From: Oscillospiraceae bacterium | GTDB lineage: Bacteria; Bacillota_A; Clostridia; Oscillospirales; Ruminococcaceae | DNA: 12,103 nucleotides | Reading direction: 5' to 3' | NCBI GenBank assembly: GCA_017829075.1 | Contig: JAGAJA010000010.1 | Location: forward strand, 1-12,103 | The notes under the pieces: model-generated | Told to the model about the DNA's origin: nothing | Databases searched by the model: none | Seen by the model: only the letters and a program-made list of their open reading frames with translations | Part shown: piece by piece, positions 1 to 7,016 of the stretch | Numbering within the stretch: the first letter of the stretch is position 1 | How the letters are laid out: every line of letters begins with the position of its first letter | Translations under genes and position numbers: made by a program

Positions 1-117
1 AGTGGTGGGGCTTTGCCCCACACCCTACTTCCTTTTGTGCCAAAAGGAAGCGAAAAGCATTTTTCCGCGCTTCGCGCGGAAGTCGCCGTCGGGCGTACCC
101 GCCCGACAAATTCCAAT
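1..117 (+). repeat. Four-hairpin repeat, left copy
   Basis: This is a run of four adjacent perfect hairpins. Stem 5-11/15-21 is GTGGGGC with a TTT loop. Stem 28-37/41-50 is CTTCCTTTTG with a TGC loop. Stem 63-70/74-81 is TTCCGCGC with a TTC loop. Stem 88-95/100-107 is GTCGGGCG with a 4-base loop. A nearly identical inverted copy lies at 11979-12094; the two differ by one T in a T-run and one substitution. Homology ends at about 117. The left edge may extend beyond the window. There is no open reading frame. It lies just beyond the terminator of the acyl-CoA synthetase gene. It is most likely a dispersed palindromic element of the REP/MITE kind, but family membership cannot be confirmed from this window. 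Confidence 0.85.
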
Positions 118-120
118 ATG

Positions 121-139
121 TGACGAATTTCATTCGTCA
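121..139. repeat. Short perfect hairpin
   Basis: TGACGAAT (121-128) pairs with ATTCGTCA (132-139) around a TTC loop. It has the same stem size and 3-base loop as the hairpins in the adjacent repeat, so it may be a fifth module, although the inverted copy at the right end lacks it. It has no T-run and so is not a terminator by itself. Confidence 0.6.
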
Positions 140-142
140 ATG

Positions 143-179
143 CAAAAAAGCCGCTTCTGCTATGTCACAGAAACGGCTT
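143..179 (-). terminator. Rho-independent terminator of the acyl-CoA synthetase gene
   Basis: Read on the minus strand, a 12-bp stem (168-179 with 148-159, one G-U pair) with an 8-base loop is followed directly by a run of T (plus-strand A-run 144-149). It starts about 20 bases after the stop codon of the gene ending at 199. Stem, loop and T-run are all textbook. Confidence 0.92.
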
Positions 180-198
180 GATTTAAAATAAGTCGGAT

Positions 199-1875
199 TT
201 AAAGCCCGATGTCCTTGTACTTCTCCATATCCCTGCGGCGGATCTCAGCACGCATTATCTTGCCGCTTATCGTCTTGGGCAGCTCCTTCACAAACTCAAT
301 CATTCTGGGATACTTGTAGGGAGCAGTGTTGCGCTTGACATAGGTCTTAAGCTCCTCCGCAAGTTCGTCGCTGGGCTGGTAGTCCTTTGTGAGAACAACA
401 GTCGCCTTTACTATCTGACCTCTGATAGGATCGGGTACTCCGGTAACGGCGCACTCCAGAACCGCTGGGTGCGCAATAAGCACGCTCTCCACCTCAAACG
501 GTCCGACACGATAGCCGCTGGATTTAATAACATCGTCGTTGCGGCTGACGTACCAGTAATAGCCGTCCTCGTCCCGGTATGCAGTATCGCCGGTATGGTA
601 CATTCCGTCATGCCATGCGTCGTCGGTAAGCTCCTTGCTGCGGTAGTAGCCGCGGAACAGACCGGGGGTTTTCGTGTATTCTCCCCGTACAACTATTTCC
701 CCGACCTCACCCACCGGAACAGAATTGCCCTCGGCGTCCACAAGATCAACGTCATATAACGGCGTAGGCTTGCCCATACTGCCAGGCTTGGGGGTCATTC
801 CCTTTAAGTTGGCAAGAATTGCGGTGGACTCGGTCTGACCGAAAGCCTCCATGAGCTTTATCCCGGTGTATTCATACCACTTGTTGAACACCTCCGGATT
901 AAGCGCCTCTCCTGCGATTGTGCAGTATTTCAGGCTGGACAGGTCATATTTGCCGATGCCCTCCTTGATGAAGAAGCGGAACATAGTCGGCGGCGCGCAG
1001 AAGGTAGTGATCTTATACTTCTGCATAATATTCAGCATATTCTCCGGAATGAACTTGTCGAAATCATACACGAACACGCAGGTTCCCATAGCCATCTGAC
1101 CATAAAGCTTGCCCCATGCCGCCTTGCCCCAGCCAGTGTCGCTGATAGTGAGGTGTATACCGTTAGGGTCAACGTTCTGCCAGTGCTTCGCGGTCTGGAT
1201 ATGCGCAAGTCCGTAGGTATGATCATGGACTACCATTTTCGGATATCCAGTAGTGCCGGAGGTGAAGTACATCAGGTGAAGCTCCTCCGCCTTTGTGGGA
1301 ACGCGCTCCATTGTCGCAGGATACTTCTCAATCTCCTTGTCGAACTCCAGCCAGCCCTCGTGACTGCCGTTGACGATGCTCTTCACCCGCAGCTTTCCGC
1401 CAAGCTGCTCGTCGGCTTCGTCGATGTAATGCGCCACCTCTGCGTGAGCCGTGGCGATGACTGCGGTGATGTCAGCCGCCTCAAAACGGTATACGAAATC
1501 CTTTTTCGTGAGCATATGTGTGGCGGGAATAGTGATCGCGCCGATCTTCATAAGTCCAAGGATAGCATACCAGTACTGGTAATTACGCTTCAGCACCAGC
1601 ATTACCTTGTCGCCCTTTTTAATTCCCCAGTCGGTGAACATATTCGCCGCCTGAGTGGACAGTCGGGAAAGGTCGCCGTAGGTCAGCAGCTTTTCGTTGC
1701 CCTGAAGATCAACCCACATAAGAGCGCGGCGGTTCGGCTCCATTTCGCCGTATTTGTCGATGATGTCATAGGCATAGTTGAAGTTGTCCGGATACTTTAT
1801 GCCGAACTTTGTGAGCATACCGTTTTCGTCATATTCCTCTGTGACGAAGTTGAGGTGGTAAGATGGAACGTCCAT
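199..1875 (-). CDS. Acyl-CoA synthetase (AMP-forming), acetate/medium-chain type
   Basis: A 558-residue member of the ANL superfamily, which activates a carboxylic acid with ATP to an acyl-adenylate and then transfers it to CoA. The core motifs are present: P-loop YFTSGTTGYPK (203-213), GQTES (346-350), YHTGD with Asp430 (426-430), the hinge region SRNDDVIKSSGYRVGPFEVE (444-463), and the C-terminal catalytic lysine Lys539 in TISGKIMR. The region around TGWGKAAWGK (247-256) resembles medium-chain acyl-CoA synthetases (ACSM-like) more than long-chain FadD, but the substrate cannot be read from sequence. The ATG at 1875 is preceded by AAAGGA (1882-1887) at 7 bases. The leader (1876-1960) is purine-rich on the coding strand; I see no clear -35 box, and TATAGAAT near 1925 is only a weak -10 candidate. 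The gene is monocistronic, with a terminator at 143-179. No signal peptide, so cytosolic. Confidence 0.93.
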   Translation of the reverse strand: MDVPSYHLNFVTEEYDENGMLTKFGIKYPDNFNYAYDIIDKYGEMEPNRRALMWVDLQGNEKLLTYGDLSRLSTQAANMFTDWGIKKGDKVMLVLKRNYQYWYAILGLMKIGAITIPATHMLTKKDFVYRFEAADITAVIATAHAEVAHYIDEADEQLGGKLRVKSIVNGSHEGWLEFDKEIEKYPATMERVPTKAEELHLMYFTSGTTGYPKMVVHDHTYGLAHIQTAKHWQNVDPNGIHLTISDTGWGKAAWGKLYGQMAMGTCVFVYDFDKFIPENMLNIMQKYKITTFCAPPTMFRFFIKEGIGKYDLSSLKYCTIAGEALNPEVFNKWYEYTGIKLMEAFGQTESTAILANLKGMTPKPGSMGKPTPLYDVDLVDAEGNSVPVGEVGEIVVRGEYTKTPGLFRGYYRSKELTDDAWHDGMYHTGDTAYRDEDGYYWYVSRNDDVIKSSGYRVGPFEVESVLIAHPAVLECAVTGVPDPIRGQIVKATVVLTKDYQPSDELAEELKTYVKRNTAPYKYPRMIEFVKELPKTISGKIMRAEIRRRDMEKYKDIGL

Positions 1876-1979
1876 TTTTAGTCCTTTCTGGAGTGATATA
1901 TTCCGCTTCTTTCTCTTTTTCTATTCTATACAAATTGCCCTAAAAAATACATTTCTGGTAATTATATGGTAATGCAAAT

Positions 1980-2007
1980 CCGTCCCGCCGGAAAACAGCG
2001 GGAACGG
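1980..2007 (-). terminator. Possible rnpB terminator hairpin
   Basis: TCCCGC (1983-1988) pairs with GCGGGA (1998-2003), extended by CCG/CGG (1980-1982 with 2005-2007) across a one-base bulge. It lies directly after the 3' end of the RNase P RNA. On the minus strand it is followed by ATTTGCATT rather than a true T-run, so termination here would be weak and some read-through into the acyl-CoA synthetase gene is possible. Confidence 0.4.
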
Positions 2008-2020
2008 AAGAATATTCGTG

Positions 2021-2368
2021 ACAGGGACTCCATCGGTAAGCCGAGTTCTGTCGCGTATGACCATCTATCTAGGCGCATTGTCGCCAATGCGCTCAAGCCA
2101 CCTTTCAACGAAGCGCGCCGAGCAGACGCGTTGCCCTCCGCACCAATCGGTGTTGCATCGGATAGGGTTTACATGGCATCGCAGTCACCTGCGATCCGGT
2201 GAGCTCTTACCTCGCCTTTCCACCCTTACAGCATAAAGCTGCGGTATATCTCTGTTGCACTAGCCCTAAGGTCGCCCTCGGCTGACGTTATCAGCTATCC
2301 TGCTCTGTGATGCTCGGACTTTCCTCATGGCTGTTTCCAGCCCCGCGGTCATATAATGAAGTCCCTAT
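2021..2368 (-). ncRNA. rnpB: RNase P RNA
   Basis: This is the catalytic RNA of RNase P, which matures tRNA 5' ends. Read on the minus strand, the conserved 5' core GAGGAAAGTCC lies at 2316-2326, GGTAAGAGCTCACCGG at 2196-2211, and the 3' core ACAGAACTCGGCTTA at 2037-2051. These are hallmark segments of bacterial RNase P RNA. The ends close through helix P1: AGGGACT near the 5' end (2360-2366) pairs with AGTCCCT at the 3' end (2023-2029). A length of about 350 nt and the P10/P11-like GGTAAGAGCTCACC block suit the ancestral class A better than the Bacillus class B; I did not fold it fully. A strong promoter sits directly upstream. The exact ends are estimates to within about 8 nt. Confidence 0.95.
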
Positions 2369-2380
2369 GTTATCGACACT

Positions 2381-2409
2381 ATTATAACACAACTGCGGTA
2401 AAAAATCAA
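2381..2409 (-). promoter_or_regulatory. Sigma-70 promoter of rnpB
   Basis: On the minus strand, -35 TTGATT (2404-2409), a 17-base spacer and a perfect -10 TATAAT (2381-2386). The predicted start is near 2374, a few bases before the P1 helix of RNase P RNA, which is what a stable-RNA gene should show. Confidence 0.88.
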
Positions 2410-2449
2410 GCATTTTATTGACTGATATCAAAAAAATGCGCCAATGCGC

Positions 2450-2478
2450 TTTACAAAAACACGAAAAAATGCTATACT
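2450..2478 (+). promoter_or_regulatory. Sigma-70 promoter of the small membrane protein gene
   Basis: -35 TTTACA (2450-2455), 17-base spacer, -10 TATACT (2473-2478) with an upstream TG making an extended -10. The expected start near 2485 leaves only about 11 bases before the ATG at 2496, so the ribosome binding site GGGGCGG (2485-2491) would lie at the very 5' end of the message. It is divergent from the rnpB promoter, with the two -35 boxes about 40 bases apart. Confidence 0.8.
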
Positions 2479-2495
2479 GAAAAAGGGGCGGTCAT

Positions 2496-2936
2496 ATGGA
2501 GATCCTGATAGGCGCGGCGGTCATCATAATACTTCTGGCGCTGCTTGGGGTGGATATCTGGTATATTCTTCTTGGAATTATCGCACTGGTCGCGCTGGCG
2601 GCATTGTTTGTAACGGCGATGTTTTCGGTGAGCATGGTGTGGCTGCTGAGGTCGGAACGGTGCAGCGGAGAATTCCTGAAATTCAGCGAAGGAAAGCGGT
2701 TTGAGTACGCGGTTTACGAAATTGACGGCGGGGAGTACGGTAATTTTTTCCCGGCGGAAATGGTGCTTCGGGAAAAGCTCTACAAGCCGGAAACTCCAGT
2801 GAAGCTGCGGCTTTACAGGAAAAAGTCGGTGTTCGACAGGAATGCGGCGCTCACCACGGCGATAGGGCTGCCGGTAAGCCTGCTTATTACGGCGGCGTTC
2901 GGCGGCGGGCTTTTGCTTTTGCTCGGTGTAATATAA
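2496..2936 (+). CDS. Hypothetical membrane protein, three predicted helices
   Basis: 146 residues, not confidently recognised. The N-terminus is almost wholly hydrophobic (about 2-18 and 21-51), giving two membrane helices. Residues 52-116 form a polar segment with alternating beta-like pattern (EYAVYEIDGGEY, PVKLRLYRKKSVFD). Residues 118-146 form a third helix ending at the C-terminus. A small beta domain between helices recalls DUF3592-type proteins, a resemblance from memory only. The ATG at 2496 is preceded by GGGGCGG at 4 bases and by a good promoter. An alternative start is unlikely because upstream sequence runs into the promoter. The gene stands alone: it diverges from rnpB, and a palindrome cluster begins at its stop codon. 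Codon use looks like the neighbouring genes. Function unknown. Confidence 0.8.
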   Translation: MEILIGAAVIIILLALLGVDIWYILLGIIALVALAALFVTAMFSVSMVWLLRSERCSGEFLKFSEGKRFEYAVYEIDGGEYGNFFPAEMVLREKLYKPETPVKLRLYRKKSVFDRNAALTTAIGLPVSLLITAAFGGGLLLLLGVI

Positions 2937-3030
2937 TACTGATTCTTAATCACCTTATAGACAAAGTCTATAAGGTGAGCCGCCTGCAAGGCGGCTTGTC
3001 AAAACCAAAGGTTTTGACAGAATCAGTATT
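2935..3030. repeat. Cloverleaf-like palindrome cluster (four-way junction)
   Basis: An outer perfect 12-bp stem, AATACTGATTCT (2935-2946) with AGAATCAGTATT (3019-3030), encloses three hairpins packed end to end. These are 2951-2962/2966-2977 (12 bp, AAA loop), 2978-2985/2989-2996 (8 bp, GCA loop) and 2997-3006/3010-3019 (10 bp, AAA loop). Only 4 bases (2947-2950) are unpaired at the junction. It starts within the stop codon region of the upstream gene. There is no T-run after any stem, so it is not a plain terminator. It is probably a dispersed palindromic element. Confidence 0.85.
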
Positions 3031-3112
3031 GAACGGCTTTCCTGCGACTTCGCCGCTCCAACCGCTATGGCGGTTGGTTCAACCTATAGACTTTGTATAT
3101 AGGTTGATTAGG
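3031..3112 (-). repeat. Second palindrome block, inverted partial copy
   Basis: It holds stem 3058-3065/3070-3077 (CCAACCGC, 4-base loop) and stem 3080-3091/3095-3106 (12 bp, one mismatch at 3089/3097, TTT loop). The reverse complement of 3080-3112 matches 2945-2977 at 27 of 33 positions by eye, so this is an inverted, diverged copy of the first arm of the neighbouring cloverleaf. The stretch 3031-3057 has only weak pairings. TTGAAC (3029-3034) and GTTCAA (3077-3082) could close the block but use bases also needed by other stems. Confidence 0.7.
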
Positions 3113-3128
3113 AAATAGTATAAAATAC

Positions 3129-3166
3129 ATATCCCGGCGGGAACTCACCTGCCGGGATATTTTTAC
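3129..3166. terminator. Terminator hairpin between convergent units
   Basis: ATATCCCGGC (3129-3138) pairs with GCCGGGATAT (3151-3160), followed on the plus strand by a T-run (3159-3164). As a plus-strand terminator it would end transcription of the small membrane protein gene. On the minus strand it sits right after the stop of the last ATPase gene but is followed by GTATTTTATA, a weaker tail, so it probably acts in both directions with unequal strength. The T-run overlaps the subunit D stop codon. Confidence 0.75.
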
Positions 3167-3786
3167 TGTTCTTTTTTCAGTTTTGCCTTTTTGATGACCT
3201 TCTGCCGTGAGAATTCCTCGCGCTCCTTTTCCTCCAGCGCGTTTGAGATATATCTCACTGCACTGCGGAATTTCGGTATCATGATGTTCTTCAGAGCGTT
3301 TGCGCGCTTCTGGGTGCGCTTTATTGAAACAGCAAGACGATATATGCTGTTCTCTATCTCCGCAAGCCGCACGGTGATGTCCTTTGCCCGGTTGAAGCAG
3401 ATATACGCATTGTCAAAGCTGGAGTTTGTCCTCATCATTCCGTATGGGAAATCTCCCTCCGCCCGCTGCTCCGCAGAGATCCTCGGAAGCTCCACCCCCA
3501 TAACGCTGCGGACGCTCATTTCTATGGAATCGTCCACCGGAATGGTCTTGGAAACCTCGCTCACCACGCCCATTGAGATATTCGCGAGCTGCAAAGCCTT
3601 GTATGCCGCGGTGTAGGTTTCGTCAATGGTGCTGCGCAGCCGCTTTGCTTCGTCTGTAAGGTTCACCATTTCCCTGATAAGGATATTGCGTTTCCTGTCC
3701 ATCAGCTCATAGCCGAGCTGAGCCTGCTTCAGAGAGCGCTTCATTTTTATGAGGTTTCCTTTGGTGGGAAAAATCTGTTCAGCCAT
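3163..3786 (-). CDS. atpD: V-type ATP synthase subunit D
   Basis: 207 residues, the usual length for subunit D (NtpD in Enterococcus hirae), the central rotor shaft that turns inside the A3B3 head and, with subunit F, passes torque to the membrane ring. The N-terminal stretch FPTKGNLIKMKRSLKQAQ is the family signature. The protein is two long helices: the N-terminal one from about 10 to 75 and the C-terminal one from about 130 to 200, ending in a lysine-rich tail. It is the last gene of the operon. It starts 36 bases after the subunit B stop. GGCGGTGA (about 3796-3803) is the likely ribosome binding site. The gene is followed at once by the hairpin at 3129-3160. Soluble, bound to the membrane complex. 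Confidence 0.96.
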   Translation of the reverse strand: MAEQIFPTKGNLIKMKRSLKQAQLGYELMDRKRNILIREMVNLTDEAKRLRSTIDETYTAAYKALQLANISMGVVSEVSKTIPVDDSIEMSVRSVMGVELPRISAEQRAEGDFPYGMMRTNSSFDNAYICFNRAKDITVRLAEIENSIYRLAVSIKRTQKRANALKNIMIPKFRSAVRYISNALEEKEREEFSRQKVIKKAKLKKEQ

Positions 3787-3822
3787 GTGGATAAATCACC
3801 GCCCCTGTGGATTGGTCATTGT

Positions 3823-5223
3823 TCAGGAAAGGAACCTCGCGGCTCTTTCCGGGTCGTACTTTTCATCAAGCAGCTTGTCGTCTATTCTGTCAAGCTCAGA
3901 CTTCGGCAGGGCGCAAAGCAGATCCCAGCCGAGATCAAGGGTCTCGTCCATAGAACGATTCTCGTCAAAGCCCTGATTGAGGAAGTTCTCCTCAAAAAGC
4001 CTGCCGAACCGCATATAAGAGCGGTCAATGTCGGAAAGCTCGTCCTCGCCGATTACCGAAGCAAGCGAGCGCGCATCCTGAACCTTTGCGTATGCTGCAA
4101 AAAGCTGGTTTGCCACCGCCGAGTGGTCGGCGCGAGTGTAACCCTCGCCTATGCCGTCCTTCATCAGACGTGACAGGGACAGAAGCACTGACAGCGCCGG
4201 GTAAATTCCCTTCTGCTCAAGCTCACGATCGAATACTATCTGACCCTCGGTGATATACGCGGTGAGGTCGGGTATCGGGTGGGTTATATCGTCGTTCGGC
4301 ATAGTGAGAATAGGTATCTGCGTTACCGAGCCAGTGCTGCCCTCGATAACTCCGGCGCGCTCATACAGCGACGCAAGGTTGGAATAAAGATATCCGGGAT
4401 AGCCCTTTCTGCCGGGGATCTCGCCCTTTGATGAGGAGAACTCACGCAGCGCCTCCGCATAAGAGGTCATGTCCGTCATGATAACGAGAATGTGCATATT
4501 CTTTTCGTATGCGAGGTACTCCGCAGTAGTGAGCGCACAAAGCGGCGTCAGCAGACGCTCGATTATCGGGTCGCTGGACAGGTTGAGGAACATCGCAACA
4601 CGCTCGCTTGCGCCGTTTTCCTCATAGCTGCGGCGGAAATAGTCGGCAACGTCGTTCTGAACGCCCATAGCCGCGAACACTATCGCAAAATCATTGGTGC
4701 TGTTCTCGTCCGCAATTCTTGCCTGCTTTACTATCTGCACTGCCAGCTTGTTGTGGGATAGTCCGGAGCCGGAGAAGATAGGCAGCTTCTGTCCACGGAT
4801 AAGTGTCATAAGCGCGTCTATCGAGGAAATACCGGTGTGGATATAATTTCGGGGATACTGCCGTGCAACAGGGTTCAGCGCCTGTCCGTTGACGTCAGCG
4901 GTCTTTTCCGGGAAAACCGGGCCTAAGCCGTCGATAGGCTTTCCTGCGCCGTTAAACACACGTCCCAGCATCTCAGGCGCAAGGGGCATTTCCAGCGGTC
5001 TGCCGGAGAAAATGGTTTTCGTGTTTTTGAGGGAAATTCCCTTTGTCCCCTCGAAAACCTGTAATATTACCTTGTCGCCCTCCATCTGAACAACTCGTCC
5101 GGTGCGTTCAGTACCGTCCTCAAGGCGGATAGTTGCAATCTCGTCATAAGCTGCGCCCTTTACTCCCTCAAGAGCTATCAGCGGGCCGTTTACATCTTTA
5201 AGTCCCAGATATTGTATGCTCAT
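3823..5223 (-). CDS. atpB: V-type ATP synthase subunit B
   Basis: 466 residues, normal for the non-catalytic nucleotide-binding subunit that alternates with A in the A3B3 hexamer (NtpB). The P-loop position is occupied by SGSGLSHN (151-158), which lacks the GKT of a working Walker A motif, as expected for B. Other family blocks are [11 protein letters not shown] (251-261) and [14 protein letters not shown] (271-284). An N-terminal beta-barrel covers about 1-75, and a helical C-terminal domain follows about 350. The ATG at 5223 has an AGGAG overlapping the subunit A stop codon, at 7-8 bases, and the gap between the A and B genes is 12 bases, so A and B are likely made in a coupled way to give equal amounts. 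No anomaly seen. Confidence 0.97.
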   Translation of the reverse strand: MSIQYLGLKDVNGPLIALEGVKGAAYDEIATIRLEDGTERTGRVVQMEGDKVILQVFEGTKGISLKNTKTIFSGRPLEMPLAPEMLGRVFNGAGKPIDGLGPVFPEKTADVNGQALNPVARQYPRNYIHTGISSIDALMTLIRGQKLPIFSGSGLSHNKLAVQIVKQARIADENSTNDFAIVFAAMGVQNDVADYFRRSYEENGASERVAMFLNLSSDPIIERLLTPLCALTTAEYLAYEKNMHILVIMTDMTSYAEALREFSSSKGEIPGRKGYPGYLYSNLASLYERAGVIEGSTGSVTQIPILTMPNDDITHPIPDLTAYITEGQIVFDRELEQKGIYPALSVLLSLSRLMKDGIGEGYTRADHSAVANQLFAAYAKVQDARSLASVIGEDELSDIDRSYMRFGRLFEENFLNQGFDENRSMDETLDLGWDLLCALPKSELDRIDDKLLDEKYDPERAARFLS

Positions 5224-5235
5224 CTGATCAACTCC

Positions 5236-6990
5236 TTAACCAAGTGAAGTAAGTTCGGCGAAAGCCTCGTCCAGCTCCTTGAAATAATCATCAAACATGG
5301 AAAGCTTGTCGTTCGGTATCTCAAATTTGATCTTTGATACCCTGTCGAAGAATCCCAGCTTCATTACACTGGAGATGGGAACGCCGTGCTTTATCGCGTC
5401 CAGCGCGTGGTGATACAGCTCCACAATAGCTTTCATCATCAGTTTCTGCTTTTCCAGCGGAACGTAGGTGTCGTCCTTGTGGTAGGCATTCTGCTGCAAA
5501 AATCCGACCCGGACAGCGCGGGCGGTTTCTATGACAAGCTTCTGATCGTCCGGAAGAACGTCCGCGCCGATCAGTTTCACTATCTCCATGAGCTTGTTTT
5601 CCTCCGCGAGTATCGCGGTTATCTCCTGCCGCAGCCGGAGGAAGTCCGTGCCGCAGTTCTGGTCGTAATACTCCGTGAGATCGTCGATATATTCGCTGTA
5701 ACTGCTGTTCCAGTCGATTGCCGGGTAATGCCGGGCATAGGCAAGCGACTTATCCAGCGCCCAGAAGCAGCGGACAAAGCGCTTTGTGTTCTGGGTCACA
5801 GGCTCGGAGAAGTCAGAGCCCTGCGGTGATACCGCGCCGATAATGGTAACGCTGCCCTCTCTGCCGTTGAGTGTTTCGCAGTAGCCCGCGCGCTCGTAGA
5901 ATTCCGACAGTCTGGAGGGAAGATAAGCCGGGAAGCCCTCCTCCGCCGGCATTTCCTCAAGTCTGCCGGAGATCTCTCTAAGAGCCTCCGCCCAGCGGGA
6001 GGTTGAGTCCGCCATTATCGCGATATGATATCCCATGTCGCGGTAGTACTCAGCCAGAGTGATACCGGTGTAAATAGACGCCTCACGCGCCGCCACCGGC
6101 ATATTGGAGGTGTTCGCGATAAGCACTGTTCTGTCGGTCAGCGGACGGTTGGATTTCGGGTCGATAAGCTCGGAGAACTCCTCCAGAACCTGCGTCATCT
6201 CGTTGCCGCGCTCGCCGCAGCCGATATATACGATAATGTCCGCGTCGCACCACTTAGCAAGCTGGTGCTGGGTCATGGTCTTTCCCGTGCCGAAGCCGCC
6301 GGGTATTGCCGCAGTTCCGCCCTTTGCTATCGGGAGTATTGTATCGATAATTCGCTGTCCGGTAATGAGGGGGCGATTTATCGGCAAGCGCTTCTTAATG
6401 GGGCGCGGGGTCTTTATTCCCCAGCGCTGCACCATTGTCAGCTCCTTTTCCTCTCCGCTGCTCAGTCTGAGCTTTATTATAACATCGTTTACCCGGTATT
6501 TACCGTCCGGAGCAGCCCATGTGACCTCGCCGCTCATTGCCGGAGGTATCATGCACTTGTGGGTGATGAGCGGAGTTTCCGGACAGGTACAGTAGATATC
6601 CCCGCCGGAAAGCCTGTCGCCGGGCTTTGCGATAACCGTCACGTCAAATTCCCGCTGCTCGTCAAGAGAGGGTATTGCGCTGCCCTCGGCGACAAACGCA
6701 CCGGATATCTTTGTCATATCCCGCAGCGGGCGCTCTATTCCATCAAATATATTTGAGATTATACCCGGCCCTAAAGCGGCGCACACCGGCGCGCCGGAAG
6801 GCTCCACCGGTTCGCCGATCTTCAGTCCGGCGGTGTTCTCATATACCTGAATGGTGGTGTATTCATCACTGACGCCGATGACCTCTCCGATGAGCCGCCT
6901 GTTTCCGACGTACACCATTTCAAGCATGGAAAAGTCCTTTGTGTCGGCAACTCTGACGACCGGGCCGTTTATTGAGTGGATAGTATTCAA
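5236..6990 (-). CDS. atpA: V-type ATP synthase subunit A (catalytic)
   Basis: 584 residues, normal for the catalytic subunit (NtpA). Walker A is GGFGTGKT (231-238, Lys237), where many relatives have GPFGSGKT. GERGNE (259-264) carries the catalytic glutamate region, and Walker B ends in IAIMADSTSRWAEALRE (324-339, Asp328). A long insert, the non-homologous region of V/A-type A subunits, covers roughly 115-190. The start is TTG at 6988-6990. No in-frame ATG or GTG upstream gives a plausible N-terminus, and the translated beginning NTIHSINGPVVRV aligns with the usual family beginning. AAAGGA (7001-7006) lies 10 bases upstream. The ATG that overlaps the subunit E stop is in another frame and ends at the TTG. 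The enzyme hydrolyses or makes ATP on the cytosolic face of the membrane. Confidence 0.97.
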   Translation of the reverse strand: MNTIHSINGPVVRVADTKDFSMLEMVYVGNRRLIGEVIGVSDEYTTIQVYENTAGLKIGEPVEPSGAPVCAALGPGIISNIFDGIERPLRDMTKISGAFVAEGSAIPSLDEQREFDVTVIAKPGDRLSGGDIYCTCPETPLITHKCMIPPAMSGEVTWAAPDGKYRVNDVIIKLRLSSGEEKELTMVQRWGIKTPRPIKKRLPINRPLITGQRIIDTILPIAKGGTAAIPGGFGTGKTMTQHQLAKWCDADIIVYIGCGERGNEMTQVLEEFSELIDPKSNRPLTDRTVLIANTSNMPVAAREASIYTGITLAEYYRDMGYHIAIMADSTSRWAEALREISGRLEEMPAEEGFPAYLPSRLSEFYERAGYCETLNGREGSVTIIGAVSPQGSDFSEPVTQNTKRFVRCFWALDKSLAYARHYPAIDWNSSYSEYIDDLTEYYDQNCGTDFLRLRQEITAILAEENKLMEIVKLIGADVLPDDQKLVIETARAVRVGFLQQNAYHKDDTYVPLEKQKLMMKAIVELYHHALDAIKHGVPISSVMKLGFFDRVSKIKFEIPNDKLSMFDDYFKELDEAFAELTSLG

Positions 6991-7016
6991 GCTTGTTCAG
7001 TCCTTTCAGAGATCAT
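6987..7016 (-). other. Nine-codon reading frame bridging subunits E and A
   Basis: The ATG at 7014-7016 overlaps the TGA of subunit E (7013-7015) as ATGA. The frame MISERTEQA ends with TGA at 6987-6989, which overlaps the TTG start of subunit A (6988-6990) as TTGA. The ribosome binding site of subunit A lies inside it. It may serve as a translational relay, passing ribosomes from E to A, rather than make a functional peptide. The overlaps are seen in the sequence; the function is inference. Confidence 0.4.

Noticed and set aside
1966..2236. Plus-strand reading frames of about 70-80 codons
   Set aside because: They run antisense through the RNase P RNA, have no ribosome binding site, and their sequence is explained by the RNA.
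2935..3112. CRISPR array or tRNA gene in the palindrome cluster
   Set aside because: There are no direct repeats with regular unique spacers. The cloverleaf lacks an anticodon arm of proper size, the T-loop sequence and a CCA-type acceptor end.
3786..3794. A perfect 9-base DnaA box (TGTGGATAA) at the start of the subunit D gene
   Set aside because: It is single, lies across a start codon in an operon, and has no cluster of further boxes, AT-rich unwinding region or replication genes nearby. Probably chance.
3796..3819. A seven-codon frame (MTNPQGR) between subunits B and D, similar to the E-A relay
   Set aside because: Its ATG does not overlap the B stop and its stop does not touch the D start, so the coupling argument does not hold. 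Likely chance.
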